Source: Labilithrix luteola (GTDB lineage: Bacteria; Myxococcota_A; Polyangia; Polyangiales; Polyangiaceae). From it: a stretch of 6,319 nt of DNA. A program made the translations under genes and the position numbers. Of the stretch, positions 1 to 5,674 are shown piece after piece; the first letter of the stretch is position 1; each line of letters starts with the position of its first letter. The stretch covers positions 1-6,319 of the forward strand of contig JAMFST010000434.1 of assembly GCA_026225435.1 (NCBI GenBank). Reading direction: 5' to 3'. The notes under the pieces are model-generated. The model was not told the DNA's origin and ran no database searches. It was given only the letters and a program-made list of their open reading frames with translations.

Positions 1-578
1 GGCACGAAGGAGAACGTACCGCCCCCGGCCGGCATCGTCGCGTGCGACAGACCGGTGGTGACGTCGAGCACCACGAAGTGACAGCCCCCGGCGGTGGCCG
101 CGTCGTCGCAGCTTGCTGCGGCGAGGAAGCGGCCGTCGGGCGACAGGGTGATCCGCTCGTGCGCGGTCCCCTCGGCAAGGCGGGTCAGCGTGCTCGCGTC
201 CCAGGTCTCCCACCCGTCGACCTTCTCGACCAGGAACGTCCCCGCCGCGCTCGCATGCAAGCGGCGGGCGGCGACGATCGGCAGGCGCCTCGCCGGCAGC
301 GGCGCGTCCGGGTCGACATCCACCAGATCGCTCGGCGTCATCACCAGGAGGTGCCCATCCGGACGCCACAGCGCGCTCGTGACGGCGTGCTCGCCGGTCA
401 GGATCTCCGGCTCGCCGATGTCGGGCGCGCGGTCCTGCCGCATCGCCGCCGCGTCCACGCCGGCGGCACTTGCAAAGCCCGTGTGCCTTCGCCAGGCCGA
501 GCCCCACGTGCTCGCCACCGCGACGGCGACGGCCATCGCGGACGGAGCTACGAGCCGCGCGACCAGCGCCCCGCTCAA
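1..578 (-). CDS. Secreted or membrane-anchored beta-propeller-like (WD40/PD40-type) protein, C-terminus off the left edge
   Basis: Translated from the minus strand, this frame is open from a TTG at 578-576 to the window edge (192 codons seen). The TTG overlaps the hflX stop as TTGA, the usual sign of translational coupling in an operon. The N-terminus is MSGALVARLVAP followed by a run of Ala and Val (residues 14-23), so a signal peptide or membrane anchor is likely. Two propeller-like blade motifs follow: one around residues 65-92 with WRPDG at 71-75, and one around 141-176 with LSPDGRFLA at 145-153 and VVLDVTTG at 169-176. Cys157 and Cys166 could form a disulfide if the domain is exported. 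An ATG at 536-534 (residue 15) is an alternative start, but it would remove the arginine and part of the hydrophobic segment and has no clear ribosome binding site. The family is inferred from the blade motifs only; the function and ligand are unknown. Confidence 0.78.
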   Translation of the reverse strand, partial: MSGALVARLVAPSAMAVAVAVASTWGSAWRRHTGFASAAGVDAAAMRQDRAPDIGEPEILTGEHAVTSALWRPDGHLLVMTPSDLVDVDPDAPLPARRLPIVAARRLHASAAGTFLVEKVDGWETWDASTLTRLAEGTAHERITLSPDGRFLAAASCDDAATAGGCHFVVLDVTTGLSHATMPAGGGTFSFV

Positions 579-1987
579 GACGAAGCGCGCGCCTTGATCT
601 GCGCGAGCACGGCGGCCAGCGCCCGTACCCGCAGCTGTGCCCCGGCCTCGTCGTAGGTCTCCGAGAGCACCTGCGTCGTCTCGTGGATCTCGCTCACCAG
701 CGCCTGCTTCGCGTAGGGCACCGTCAGGTCGTCCTCGACCATCTGCTCGGAGAAGTACTCGACGATTGCCGCGTGCAGCGCGCTCACGTCCTCGGGCAGG
801 CGCGCCGAGAGCAGCCGCGCCTCGGGGTGCAAGCGCTGCAGCCTGGCCCTCTCTTCCTCGTCGAGCCGGTCCGCCTTGTTCAGGAGGAGCAGGCTCGGCA
901 CCTTGTCCGCGCCGATCTCGGCGAGCACGTCGCGGGTCACCTCCAGCTGTTCGAGGTACGTCGGGTCCGATGCGTCGGTCACGTAGAGGAGCAGCGACGC
1001 CTCGAGCGCCTCGTCGAGCGTCGAGCGGAACGAGGCGACCAGATCGTGCGGCAGCTTCTTGATGAAGCCGACCGTGTCGGACACCAGGATGCGCGGCTTG
1101 GTCTCCGGCGACAGAGCGCGCACCGTCGTATCGAGCGTCGCGAACAGCCGGTCGGCGACGAGCACGCCGCTGCCGGTGAGCGCGCGCATCAGCGAGGACT
1201 TGCCGGCGTTGGTGTACCCGACGAGCGCCACGCGCAGCTGATCGCGCCGCCCGAGGCGCCGCTGGTCCTGGCTCTTCTGCACCTGCGCGAGCTCGATCTT
1301 CAGCTCGGCGATGCGGTCCCGGATCTTGCGGCGATCGAGCTCGAGAGCCGACTCGCCGGAGCCTTTTCCGCCGACCCCGCCGCGCACGCGATCGCCGCCA
1401 CCGCCCGCCTCGCGCATGCGCGGCGCGACGTAGTTCAGCCGGGCGATCTCCACCTGCAGCCGCGCTTCGCGGCTCTTGGCGTGCCGGTGGAAGATGTCCA
1501 CGATCACGCCGGTGCGGTCGAGCACCTCGGCGCCGGTCGCGCGCTCCAGGTTGCGCGCCTGGCTGGGGCTGATCTCGTGGTCCACCACCACCACGCTCGC
1601 GCGGCGGTCCACGCCGTCCGGCGCGTCGGCGAGGAAGCCGTCGTCGCCCCCGTCGTCGTCGTCCGGGCCGACCTCGCCGCGCTCGCGCGCCTCGGCCTTC
1701 CACTTCTCGCGCGCCTTGTTGGTGACCTCCTTGGCGCCCGAGGGGACGACACCGCGCCCGCCGGTGTACCGCGCCAGCTCGCGCAGCTTCCCCTCGCCGA
1801 GGACCGCCGCCGCCGCGATCGTCGCGCGCCGCTGGGTCACCGTGCCGACGACGTCGAACCCCAGGGTATCGACCAGCCGGCCGAGCTCGGCCAGATCCGC
1901 CGCAAACGAGGCGTCGTCCACCCCGGCGAGCTGCACCCCCACCAGGACGGCCCGCGGGCGTTCTTCGGTCGGACTTCGGGCTTCCAT
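575..1987 (-). CDS. hflX: GTPase HflX, ribosome-associated
   Basis: HflX is a cytoplasmic translational GTPase that binds the 50S subunit and, in studied bacteria, splits or rescues stalled 70S ribosomes under stress such as heat. This 470-residue protein (E. coli HflX is 426) has the full family layout. The N-terminal HflX domain carries PSQARNLE at 141-148 and DRTGVIVDIF at 157-166. A glycine-rich linker at about 195-212 leads into the LDRRKIRDRI helix (217-226). The G domain has G1 GYTNAGKSS at 257-265, G2 TLDTT at 284-288, G3 DTVGF at 304-308, G4 NKAD at 370-373 and a G5-like SAR at 394-396. All main GTP-binding motifs are intact. The extra length is largely an insert at about residues 80-130 with an acidic DDDDGGDDG run. 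The ATG start is preceded by AGGG (1999-1996) with an 8-base spacer. Its stop overlaps the start of the downstream propeller gene. Confidence 0.97.
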   Translation of the reverse strand: MEARSPTEERPRAVLVGVQLAGVDDASFAADLAELGRLVDTLGFDVVGTVTQRRATIAAAAVLGEGKLRELARYTGGRGVVPSGAKEVTNKAREKWKAEARERGEVGPDDDDGGDDGFLADAPDGVDRRASVVVVDHEISPSQARNLERATGAEVLDRTGVIVDIFHRHAKSREARLQVEIARLNYVAPRMREAGGGGDRVRGGVGGKGSGESALELDRRKIRDRIAELKIELAQVQKSQDQRRLGRRDQLRVALVGYTNAGKSSLMRALTGSGVLVADRLFATLDTTVRALSPETKPRILVSDTVGFIKKLPHDLVASFRSTLDEALEASLLLYVTDASDPTYLEQLEVTRDVLAEIGADKVPSLLLLNKADRLDEEERARLQRLHPEARLLSARLPEDVSALHAAIVEYFSEQMVEDDLTVPYAKQALVSEIHETTQVLSETYDEAGAQLRVRALAAVLAQIKARASS

Positions 1988-2042
1988 GCGCGGGACCCTA
2001 CCCTGCGGGCGACGAGTTGCGCTATGGAAGCAGCCGAAATCC

Positions 2043-2115
2043 GCCCCCGTAGCTCAGTGGATAGAGCAATCGTTTCCTAAACGATAGGTCGTAGGTCCGA
2101 TTCCTACCGGGGGTG
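2043..2115 (+). tRNA. tRNA-Arg (anticodon CCT)
   Basis: A full cloverleaf can be folded by eye. The acceptor is 2043-2049 with 2108-2114, in which the first pair is G-U. The D stem is GCTC/GAGC (2052-2055 with 2064-2067) and the D loop contains the GG pair at 2059-2060. The anticodon stem is ATCGT/ACGAT (2069-2073 with 2081-2085) and the loop TTCCTAA has anticodon CCT at 2076-2078, which reads AGG. The variable loop has 5 bases. The T stem is GTAGG/CCTAC (2091-2095 with 2103-2107). The discriminator is G2115. CC follows, then G, so the terminal CCA is not fully encoded and must be added by CCA-transferase. The T-loop is TCCGATT rather than the usual TTCGANT, so position 55 is C instead of the U that becomes pseudouridine. 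The rest of the structure is intact, so I call it a gene rather than a relic. No clear T-rich terminator follows. Confidence 0.95.
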
Positions 2116-2234
2116 CCGCTTCGCTTCCAGCGTTCTGTACAAATGGTCGGGCGGATGGCGCGCCGCGCGAGGCGATCGCGATCCACGTTCCCGCTCCCAC
2201 CGGTACGGCGGTAGAGTTCGTTTCGTCGACCGTC
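2116..2234. other. Intergenic region between tRNA-Arg and the STAS-like gene
   Basis: These 119 bases hold no convincing ORF and no T-tract terminator for the tRNA. The one visible element is a perfect 10-base palindrome, GATCGCGATC, at 2174-2183, about 50 bases before the ATG of the next gene. It could be an operator or simply chance in GC-rich DNA. No convincing -35/-10 pair and no clear Shine-Dalgarno sequence precede the ATG at 2235. Confidence 0.4.
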
Positions 2235-2729
2235 ATGACCGCCCCTGCGACCCTGTCGCCCCCCCCTTTGCAGGCTCCGGCGATCGTCTTCGCCGACGAG
2301 AAGCTGCGCATCGCCAGCTACGAGGATCTCCTCGTGCTGCGCTGGATGGACTCGCCCGGCGTCATCCACTTCGAGGCGGCGTTGCGCACGGCGCGCAAGG
2401 CGGCGGAGCGCGGGCGGCTCGGCTTGCTCAACGTGGCCGACGCACCGGGCAAGCGACCGCACCTGACGGCGGACGAGGCCGCCGCCGGCAAGCGCATGAG
2501 CGAGGGCTTCCAGAACGTCACCAAGGCGGTCGCGCACGTCATCTTGATGGACGGCTTCGTCGGCGCGTCGGCGCGCATGATCATCTCCACCCTGATCCTG
2601 GTGCGCCGCTCCGGCTCGCCCAACAAGGTCTTCAGCACGCTGGACGAGGGGCAGCGCTGGCTCGCCCCCTTCCTCTCGAGCCCGGCGGTGGCCGACCGCG
2701 CGCTCGACATCTTCGCGACGCTCCGCTGA
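2235..2729 (+). CDS. Hypothetical protein with a STAS/SpoIIAA-like pattern
   Basis: The 164-residue protein shows an alternating strand and helix order: a strand at about 26-37 (LRIASYEDLLVLRW), a helix at 43-59, a strand LGLLNVADA at 62-70, a helix at 78-98, a strand HVILMDG at 101-107, a helix GASARMIISTLILVRRSG at 109-126, and a final VFSTLDEGQRWLAPF segment. This resembles STAS and SpoIIAA-like proteins, which end in a short strand, an acidic turn and an Ala/Trp-Leu helix (for example eeAlaWL). STAS domains commonly act as cytoplasmic anti-anti-sigma factors or partner-switch subunits, but I see no paired anti-sigma kinase gene and no clear phosphoacceptor serine motif, so a regulatory role is only a possibility. 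It has no signal peptide or clear membrane segment. The first 20 residues are Pro/Ala-rich and probably disordered. The gene stands alone between the tRNA and a long intergenic stretch. High GC at third positions supports coding; the start lacks a strong ribosome binding site. Confidence 0.83.
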   Translation: MTAPATLSPPPLQAPAIVFADEKLRIASYEDLLVLRWMDSPGVIHFEAALRTARKAAERGRLGLLNVADAPGKRPHLTADEAAAGKRMSEGFQNVTKAVAHVILMDGFVGASARMIISTLILVRRSGSPNKVFSTLDEGQRWLAPFLSSPAVADRALDIFATLR

Positions 2730-2753
2730 CCACCTGCAGAGGTAGCGTACGAA

Positions 2754-2788
2754 GTTACAAATGGCCAAGGGGCCGACGACTTTGTCAC
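2754..2788. repeat. Imperfect inverted repeat with a nested GGCC hairpin
   Basis: GTTACAAA at 2754-2761 pairs with TTTGTCAC at 2781-2788 (7 of 8 positions). Inside lies GGCC-AAGG-GGCC (2763-2774), which can form its own 4-bp stem with a 4-base loop. It begins 24 bases after the stop codon at 2729. There is no T-run after it, so it is not a standard intrinsic terminator. It may protect or end the upstream mRNA, or be an operator. Confidence 0.4.
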
Positions 2789-2853
2789 GCTCCGGTTCTC
2801 CCGTCGGGGCGCCCTGCCACGACGCGATATTTGTGCTTGTAGAGGCACTTATC

Positions 2854-2872
2854 GAAGCGCTTCCGCATGCGG
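2854..2872. promoter_or_regulatory. Two abutting perfect 10-base palindromes, possible operator
   Basis: GAAGCGCTTC (2854-2863) and CCGCATGCGG (2863-2872) are each perfect palindromes sharing one base, followed at once by TTTTT (2873-2877). They lie about 125-145 bases before the winged-helix-like gene. The arrangement fits binding sites for dimeric regulators side by side. As a hairpin the second has too small a loop to be a strong terminator stem. The role is inferred only from symmetry and position. Confidence 0.35.
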
Positions 2873-2905
2873 TTTTTCCTGCCGACGCGAGATCATTAGG
2901 AAAAA
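2873..2905. repeat. TTTTTCCT / AGGAAAAA inverted repeat
   Basis: Eight perfectly complementary bases, TTTTTCCT at 2873-2880 and AGGAAAAA at 2898-2905, flank a 17-base spacer. The T-run lies on the 5' side of the plus strand, so for plus-strand transcription this is not a terminator. In such GC-rich DNA the AT-rich arms stand out. They may be part of a promoter or operator, or allow local melting. Confidence 0.35.
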
Positions 2906-2985
2906 TGGACAAAAAGCAGAATTGCACTTCTGGACACCTTTCCGCCCTTGTCGGTGGTGCGCTCGTTGCTAAGTGGTGAGGCAAC

Positions 2986-2990
2986 GGAGG
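2986..2990 (+). promoter_or_regulatory. Shine-Dalgarno site GGAGG fixing the start at 2997
   Basis: GGAGG lies 6 bases before ATG 2997-2999. Two in-frame GTG codons at 2973 and 2976 would lengthen the protein by up to 8 residues, but they place this strong site inside the coding region and have no comparable site of their own. Confidence 0.8.
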
Positions 2991-2996
2991 CTTCAA

Positions 2997-3290
2997 ATGG
3001 ACACGCACGTTCGTCTCACCCTCGCCGCGCATCTCCTCAAGCACCTCGCTCGCGCTCAGTCTCGTGGCGTGCAGCTCGACCTCGACCACCTCGAGGCGAC
3101 CTTGCCGGAGTCGCGCGGTCGCATCCGCCAGGCGCTCTCCCGCCTGCACGAAGAGGGGCTCGTCGACCTCGGCAGCATGCGCCTCACCCTCGAAGGCTTC
3201 GCCCTCGGCCGCGCCTTCGCCGCGCGCAAGCTCCACCCGCTCGACAAGCGCGTCGCCGGCCGCCCCCAGCATGCCACCATGGCTGCGTGA
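2997..3290 (+). CDS. Small winged-helix-like putative DNA-binding protein
   Basis: The 97-residue protein begins with a helix (LTLAAHLLKHLARAQSRG, about 7-24). A short helix LDLDHLEATLP (27-37) and a recognition-like helix SRGRIRQALSRLHEEGLVD (39-57) follow, then a hairpin MRLTLEGFALG (60-70). The order helix, helix, R-x-A-L-x-R-L-x-x-x-G-L-V, then a beta hairpin is typical of winged helix-turn-helix regulators such as the MarR, ArsR or Rrf2 types. The C-terminal tail (71-97) is rich in Arg, Lys and His and has no cofactor-binding Cys cluster. No exact family is recognised. It has a good Shine-Dalgarno site and follows a palindrome-rich region, so it may regulate itself. It is convergent with the next gene, with 3 bases between stop codons. 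It could instead be a structural wHTH or a nucleoid-associated protein. Confidence 0.8.
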   Translation: MDTHVRLTLAAHLLKHLARAQSRGVQLDLDHLEATLPESRGRIRQALSRLHEEGLVDLGSMRLTLEGFALGRAFAARKLHPLDKRVAGRPQHATMAA

Positions 3291-3293
3291 TGC

Positions 3294-3986
3294 TCAGGGG
3301 GTGAAGGTCTGCGTCCGGAACTTCAGGGTGCGATCGCTCGTGCCCAGCTCGCGGAGGAACAGGCCGACGAACGAGCCGAAGAGCGCGTCCCCTGCGCCGA
3401 TCCCGGTCGACCCGGTCGGTCGTGACACCCAGCGCTTCATCTGCTCCAGCGTCTCGGCGGAGATCGGATTCACCTCGACGATGACCGCGAGGAAGTGCGC
3501 GCGCCCCGGCGTCAGCAGCGCGCGATCGACGATGGGATAGTCCCGCGCCTCGGCGCACTGGCGCAGCACGCCTTCCACGTTCACCGCGGCCACCGTCCGC
3601 TCGCCCGTCGCCCCGCGAATGGTGATCCGGTAGACCTCGTCCCAGATGTCGTAGGCCACCTGGCAGGTGCGTACGGCGAGCGCGATGGGCGTCTTCTCCC
3701 CGTCACGGACCACGTACGCGCGCATGGCGATGACGTTCGAAGGGCCGCGCGACAGCTTCTGCGCGACGTGCGCGTCGACCAGATCGCGGAAGGAGAAGCT
3801 CGCGCGCAGCAGCGTGTTGTCCCAGGCGAAGTTGGCCTGCCGCGACGGCAGCTTGGCCGGCTCGGTCGGCCGCTCCGGCTCGTCGGCGAGGGCCTGCGGC
3901 GTGATCGAGAGGATCGACACCGCGACCAGCACGCGCAGCACCACCGACGCGAGGAAGCGGCGAGCGCCGGAAGACGTGGCGCTCAT
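3294..3986 (-). CDS. Secreted protein, distantly DUF4390-like; partner of the Omp85 gene
   Basis: This 230-residue protein has a signal peptide (RR at 9-10, a hydrophobic stretch at 11-28, and QALA before a likely cleavage at 34/35), so it should act in the periplasm. The mature part begins with a Pro/Glu-rich linker. It continues with LLRASFSFRDLVDAHVAQKLSRG (59-81), a strand-rich middle (IAMRAYVV, IALAVRTCQVAYDIWDEVYRITI at 101-123), and FLAVIVEVNPIS at 165-176. That order, an amphipathic helix then beta strands ending in a lipid-like VEVNPIS strand, recalls DUF4390, but the match is by eye and weak. Cys108 and Cys144 are the only cysteines in the mature part and could form a disulfide. Its ATG overlaps the stop of the Omp85 gene (ATGA, 3986-3983), so the two are co-translated and the proteins probably work together at the outer membrane. 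The function is unknown. Confidence 0.88.
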   Translation of the reverse strand: MSATSSGARRFLASVVLRVLVAVSILSITPQALADEPERPTEPAKLPSRQANFAWDNTLLRASFSFRDLVDAHVAQKLSRGPSNVIAMRAYVVRDGEKTPIALAVRTCQVAYDIWDEVYRITIRGATGERTVAAVNVEGVLRQCAEARDYPIVDRALLTPGRAHFLAVIVEVNPISAETLEQMKRWVSRPTGSTGIGAGDALFGSFVGLFLRELGTSDRTLKFRTQTFTP

Positions 3987-5674
3987 TTGGCGTCCCCCCG
4001 CACCGGCAGGAACCCGAGGATGTTCGACACGCCGAGCAGGAACCCGCCCACCTCGGTGTCCACCCGCAGCCCGAGGTTGAAGGTGAGATCGATCGGCGCC
4101 GTCGCGAAGCCCGAGTAGCCGCGCGGAGGCGAGGTGAGATCGCGCCCGTCGGCCACGCCGTAGATGCCGCCCGAGACGAAGGCGTCGACCCCGTAGATGC
4201 TCCGGTGCCCGTGGTACAGCGGGTAGCGATACTCCACGTTCAGCTTGGCGGCATAGGAGCCGTAGCGGATCTCGCGGATGTCGGTGTCGAGGTAGTTCGG
4301 CGCCGGGCGCCGGTCGACGTTCAGCCCGAGGACGCGATCAGGGAGCAGATCGCTGAAGTCGCCGACGTAGAACTTCTCGAAGAAGGGCGCGTCGCCGAAG
4401 ATCCCCCCGGCGAACCCTTCGAGCCGGACGACGTGCCCCCAGGGGAGCCGGAACCAGTGCTCCGCGCGCGCCTGCAGCTTGAGGAAGCCGTAGTCGCTGC
4501 CGATCGGCTCGGCGGCCAGATCGGCGATCATGACCAGGTTGTCGCCGCGCGTCGGCAGGGTCGGCTCGTCGCGTGTGTCGTGCTGCAAGGTCGCCCGCAC
4601 GGCCGAGAGCACCGAGGAGCCGCGGTCGATCTGGAAATCGATCGGCTCGACGTCGAGCCCGCGCAGATCGCTGGCGGCGAGCGGCAAGGTCGCGTTGATC
4701 TTCTCCAGCCGGTAGTCGACGAACAGCTGCGTGGAGACGCCGAGATCGTGCCCCGCGCCGACGAACCCGCCGAAGCGCTTGTACGAGACGACCGCGTAGT
4801 CCTGCGCCACCTCGCCCGAGGCGTAGTCCACGAGCACGTCGCGGTTGCCGAAGTAGTCGCGCGCGTTGTTGTAGAGGAGCGTCGCCTCGGCGGTCCATGA
4901 CGAGCCGAGGAAGTTCGGGTCGACGAAGCGCGCGCGCAAGGCGAGCTGCCCCTCGGCCAGCGCCAGCGCGCCGCCCACGGTGATGCCGGTCCCCGCGAGG
5001 TTCGTGTCGGACACGTCGAGACCGCCGTACGCGGTGAGCGGGCGCGAGGCTCCGTTGGCCTGCGCGTCGGCCGACAGTCCGAGCCACACGTCGTTCACCA
5101 CCAGCGTGAACCGCTCGACGACCGTGACGACCAGCACCACCTGCCCGCGCTTCGACCCGCGGCGCAGCGACAGCTCCGCGTCGCGGAAGAAGCCGGTGCC
5201 GAGCAGCCGGAAGCGCGTCAGCTCGAGCTCCTTGTCGTCGACGTCGATGGTGTCGCCCGGGTGGAACGGCACGTAGCGCAGCACCACCCGCGAGAGCGTC
5301 GAGGTGTTGCCGCGCACCTCGATCCCCTCGAGCGTGTACCGGAGGCCAATCCGACCGGGCGTACGCACGACGCCGGTGCTCTCGTCCTCCACGCGTGTCC
5401 GCGGCGGGATGGCCGACGCCGAGCCTTCGATCGGTGTCCCCACGGTGACCGGAGGCGCCAGCGGGGCAGGGGACGCGGGCTCGTCGGCCGCCGCGGCATT
5501 CTGCGAATCGGGCGTGTCCTGCGCCCCGGGCGGCGTGATCGATCCGCCCCACGTCCGCAGCGGCTCCTGGGCGAGCGCGTTCGGACCCGTCGCGATCAGC
5601 ACACAAAACGCCGCGATCAGCGCGAGCAGCGTCGTGCCTCGAACCCCGCAGCGAGCCGCCAGCGCGTGCTTCAC
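3983..5674 (-). CDS. Omp85/BamA-superfamily outer-membrane protein with one POTRA domain
   Basis: Omp85 proteins are outer-membrane beta-barrels that insert or export proteins or lipids. This 563-residue member has a signal peptide (hydrophobic 15-30, ALA-Q cleavage at 35/36) and a Pro/Ala/Asp-rich linker (about 36-108). One POTRA domain follows (about 111-188) with LEGIEVRGNTSTLSRVVLRY, then GD at 140-141, LLGTGFF (157-163) and V-x-V-V-E-R. The barrel is about 190-563 and includes the family's DTRDEPTLPTRG segment at 366-377 and the L6-like FFEKFYVGDF (431-440). The usual VRGF/Y of L6 is absent; RVLGL (447-451) sits there. With one POTRA and a barrel of about 374 residues it is shorter than BamA, and closer to TamA-like or patatin-free Omp85 paralogues. 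The GTG at 5674 is the first usable start: an in-frame TAA lies a few codons upstream and no other start lies between. It heads the operon with the secreted protein downstream. Confidence 0.93.
   Translation of the reverse strand: MKHALAARCGVRGTTLLALIAAFCVLIATGPNALAQEPLRTWGGSITPPGAQDTPDSQNAAAADEPASPAPLAPPVTVGTPIEGSASAIPPRTRVEDESTGVVRTPGRIGLRYTLEGIEVRGNTSTLSRVVLRYVPFHPGDTIDVDDKELELTRFRLLGTGFFRDAELSLRRGSKRGQVVLVVTVVERFTLVVNDVWLGLSADAQANGASRPLTAYGGLDVSDTNLAGTGITVGGALALAEGQLALRARFVDPNFLGSSWTAEATLLYNNARDYFGNRDVLVDYASGEVAQDYAVVSYKRFGGFVGAGHDLGVSTQLFVDYRLEKINATLPLAASDLRGLDVEPIDFQIDRGSSVLSAVRATLQHDTRDEPTLPTRGDNLVMIADLAAEPIGSDYGFLKLQARAEHWFRLPWGHVVRLEGFAGGIFGDAPFFEKFYVGDFSDLLPDRVLGLNVDRRPAPNYLDTDIREIRYGSYAAKLNVEYRYPLYHGHRSIYGVDAFVSGGIYGVADGRDLTSPPRGYSGFATAPIDLTFNLGLRVDTEVGGFLLGVSNILGFLPVRGDAK

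Larger units (their letters stand above)
2730..2996. other. AT-enriched intergenic region with several inverted repeats
   Basis: This is the longest gene-free stretch (267 bases). Its right half (about 2820-2940) is clearly richer in A and T than the flanking genes, with A-tracts at 2901-2905 and 2911-2915 and a T-tract at 2873-2877. From left to right it holds an imperfect inverted repeat just after the STAS-like gene, two abutting 10-base palindromes, a TTTTTCCT/AGGAAAAA inverted repeat, and two copies of TGGACA at 2906 and 2931. I find no convincing sigma-70 pair. A TTGCA at 2922-2926 lacks a properly spaced GG for sigma-54. It probably contains the promoter and operators of the winged-helix-like gene at 2997, and possibly an end structure for the STAS-like transcript. 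Confidence 0.5.

Noticed and set aside
42..656. Plus-strand ORFs at 42-656 and 94-597
   Set aside because: They are shadows of the minus-strand propeller gene, whose frame gives propeller-like motifs and stays open to the window edge.
1650..1672. Run of GTC/GAC-type triplets (cccccgtcgtcgtcgtc) as a microsatellite
   Set aside because: It encodes the Asp run of the HflX insert and is too short to call a separate repeat element.
470..2080. Long plus-strand ORF (536 codons) opposite hflX
   Set aside because: It lies antisense to a clear HflX with all GTPase motifs, its translation is low-complexity Arg/Ala/His/Leu text, and it runs into the tRNA. It is a shadow of high-GC codon use.
2098..2115. 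tRNA 3' end as an integration (att) site
   Set aside because: No second copy of the tRNA 3' sequence and no integrase gene are seen in the window.
2908..2926. Sigma-54 type promoter around TTGCA at 2922
   Set aside because: The GG of the upstream TGGAC (2906-2910) is about 15 bases from the GC rather than the required 10.
2761..2979. 72-codon plus-strand ORF in the intergenic region
   Set aside because: There is no ribosome binding site, the codon use is unlike the neighbouring genes, and there is no recognisable domain. It overlaps the symmetrical elements.
2022..3272. Minus-strand ORF of 416 codons
   Set aside because: It crosses the tRNA, the STAS-like gene, the intergenic region and the winged-helix gene, with Arg-rich low-complexity translation and no recognisable domain.
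4338..5606. Minus-strand ORF of 422 codons within the Omp85 gene
   Set aside because: It is another frame of the same strand; the Omp85 frame has a signal peptide, POTRA and barrel motifs, while this one is Arg/Ala-rich noise.
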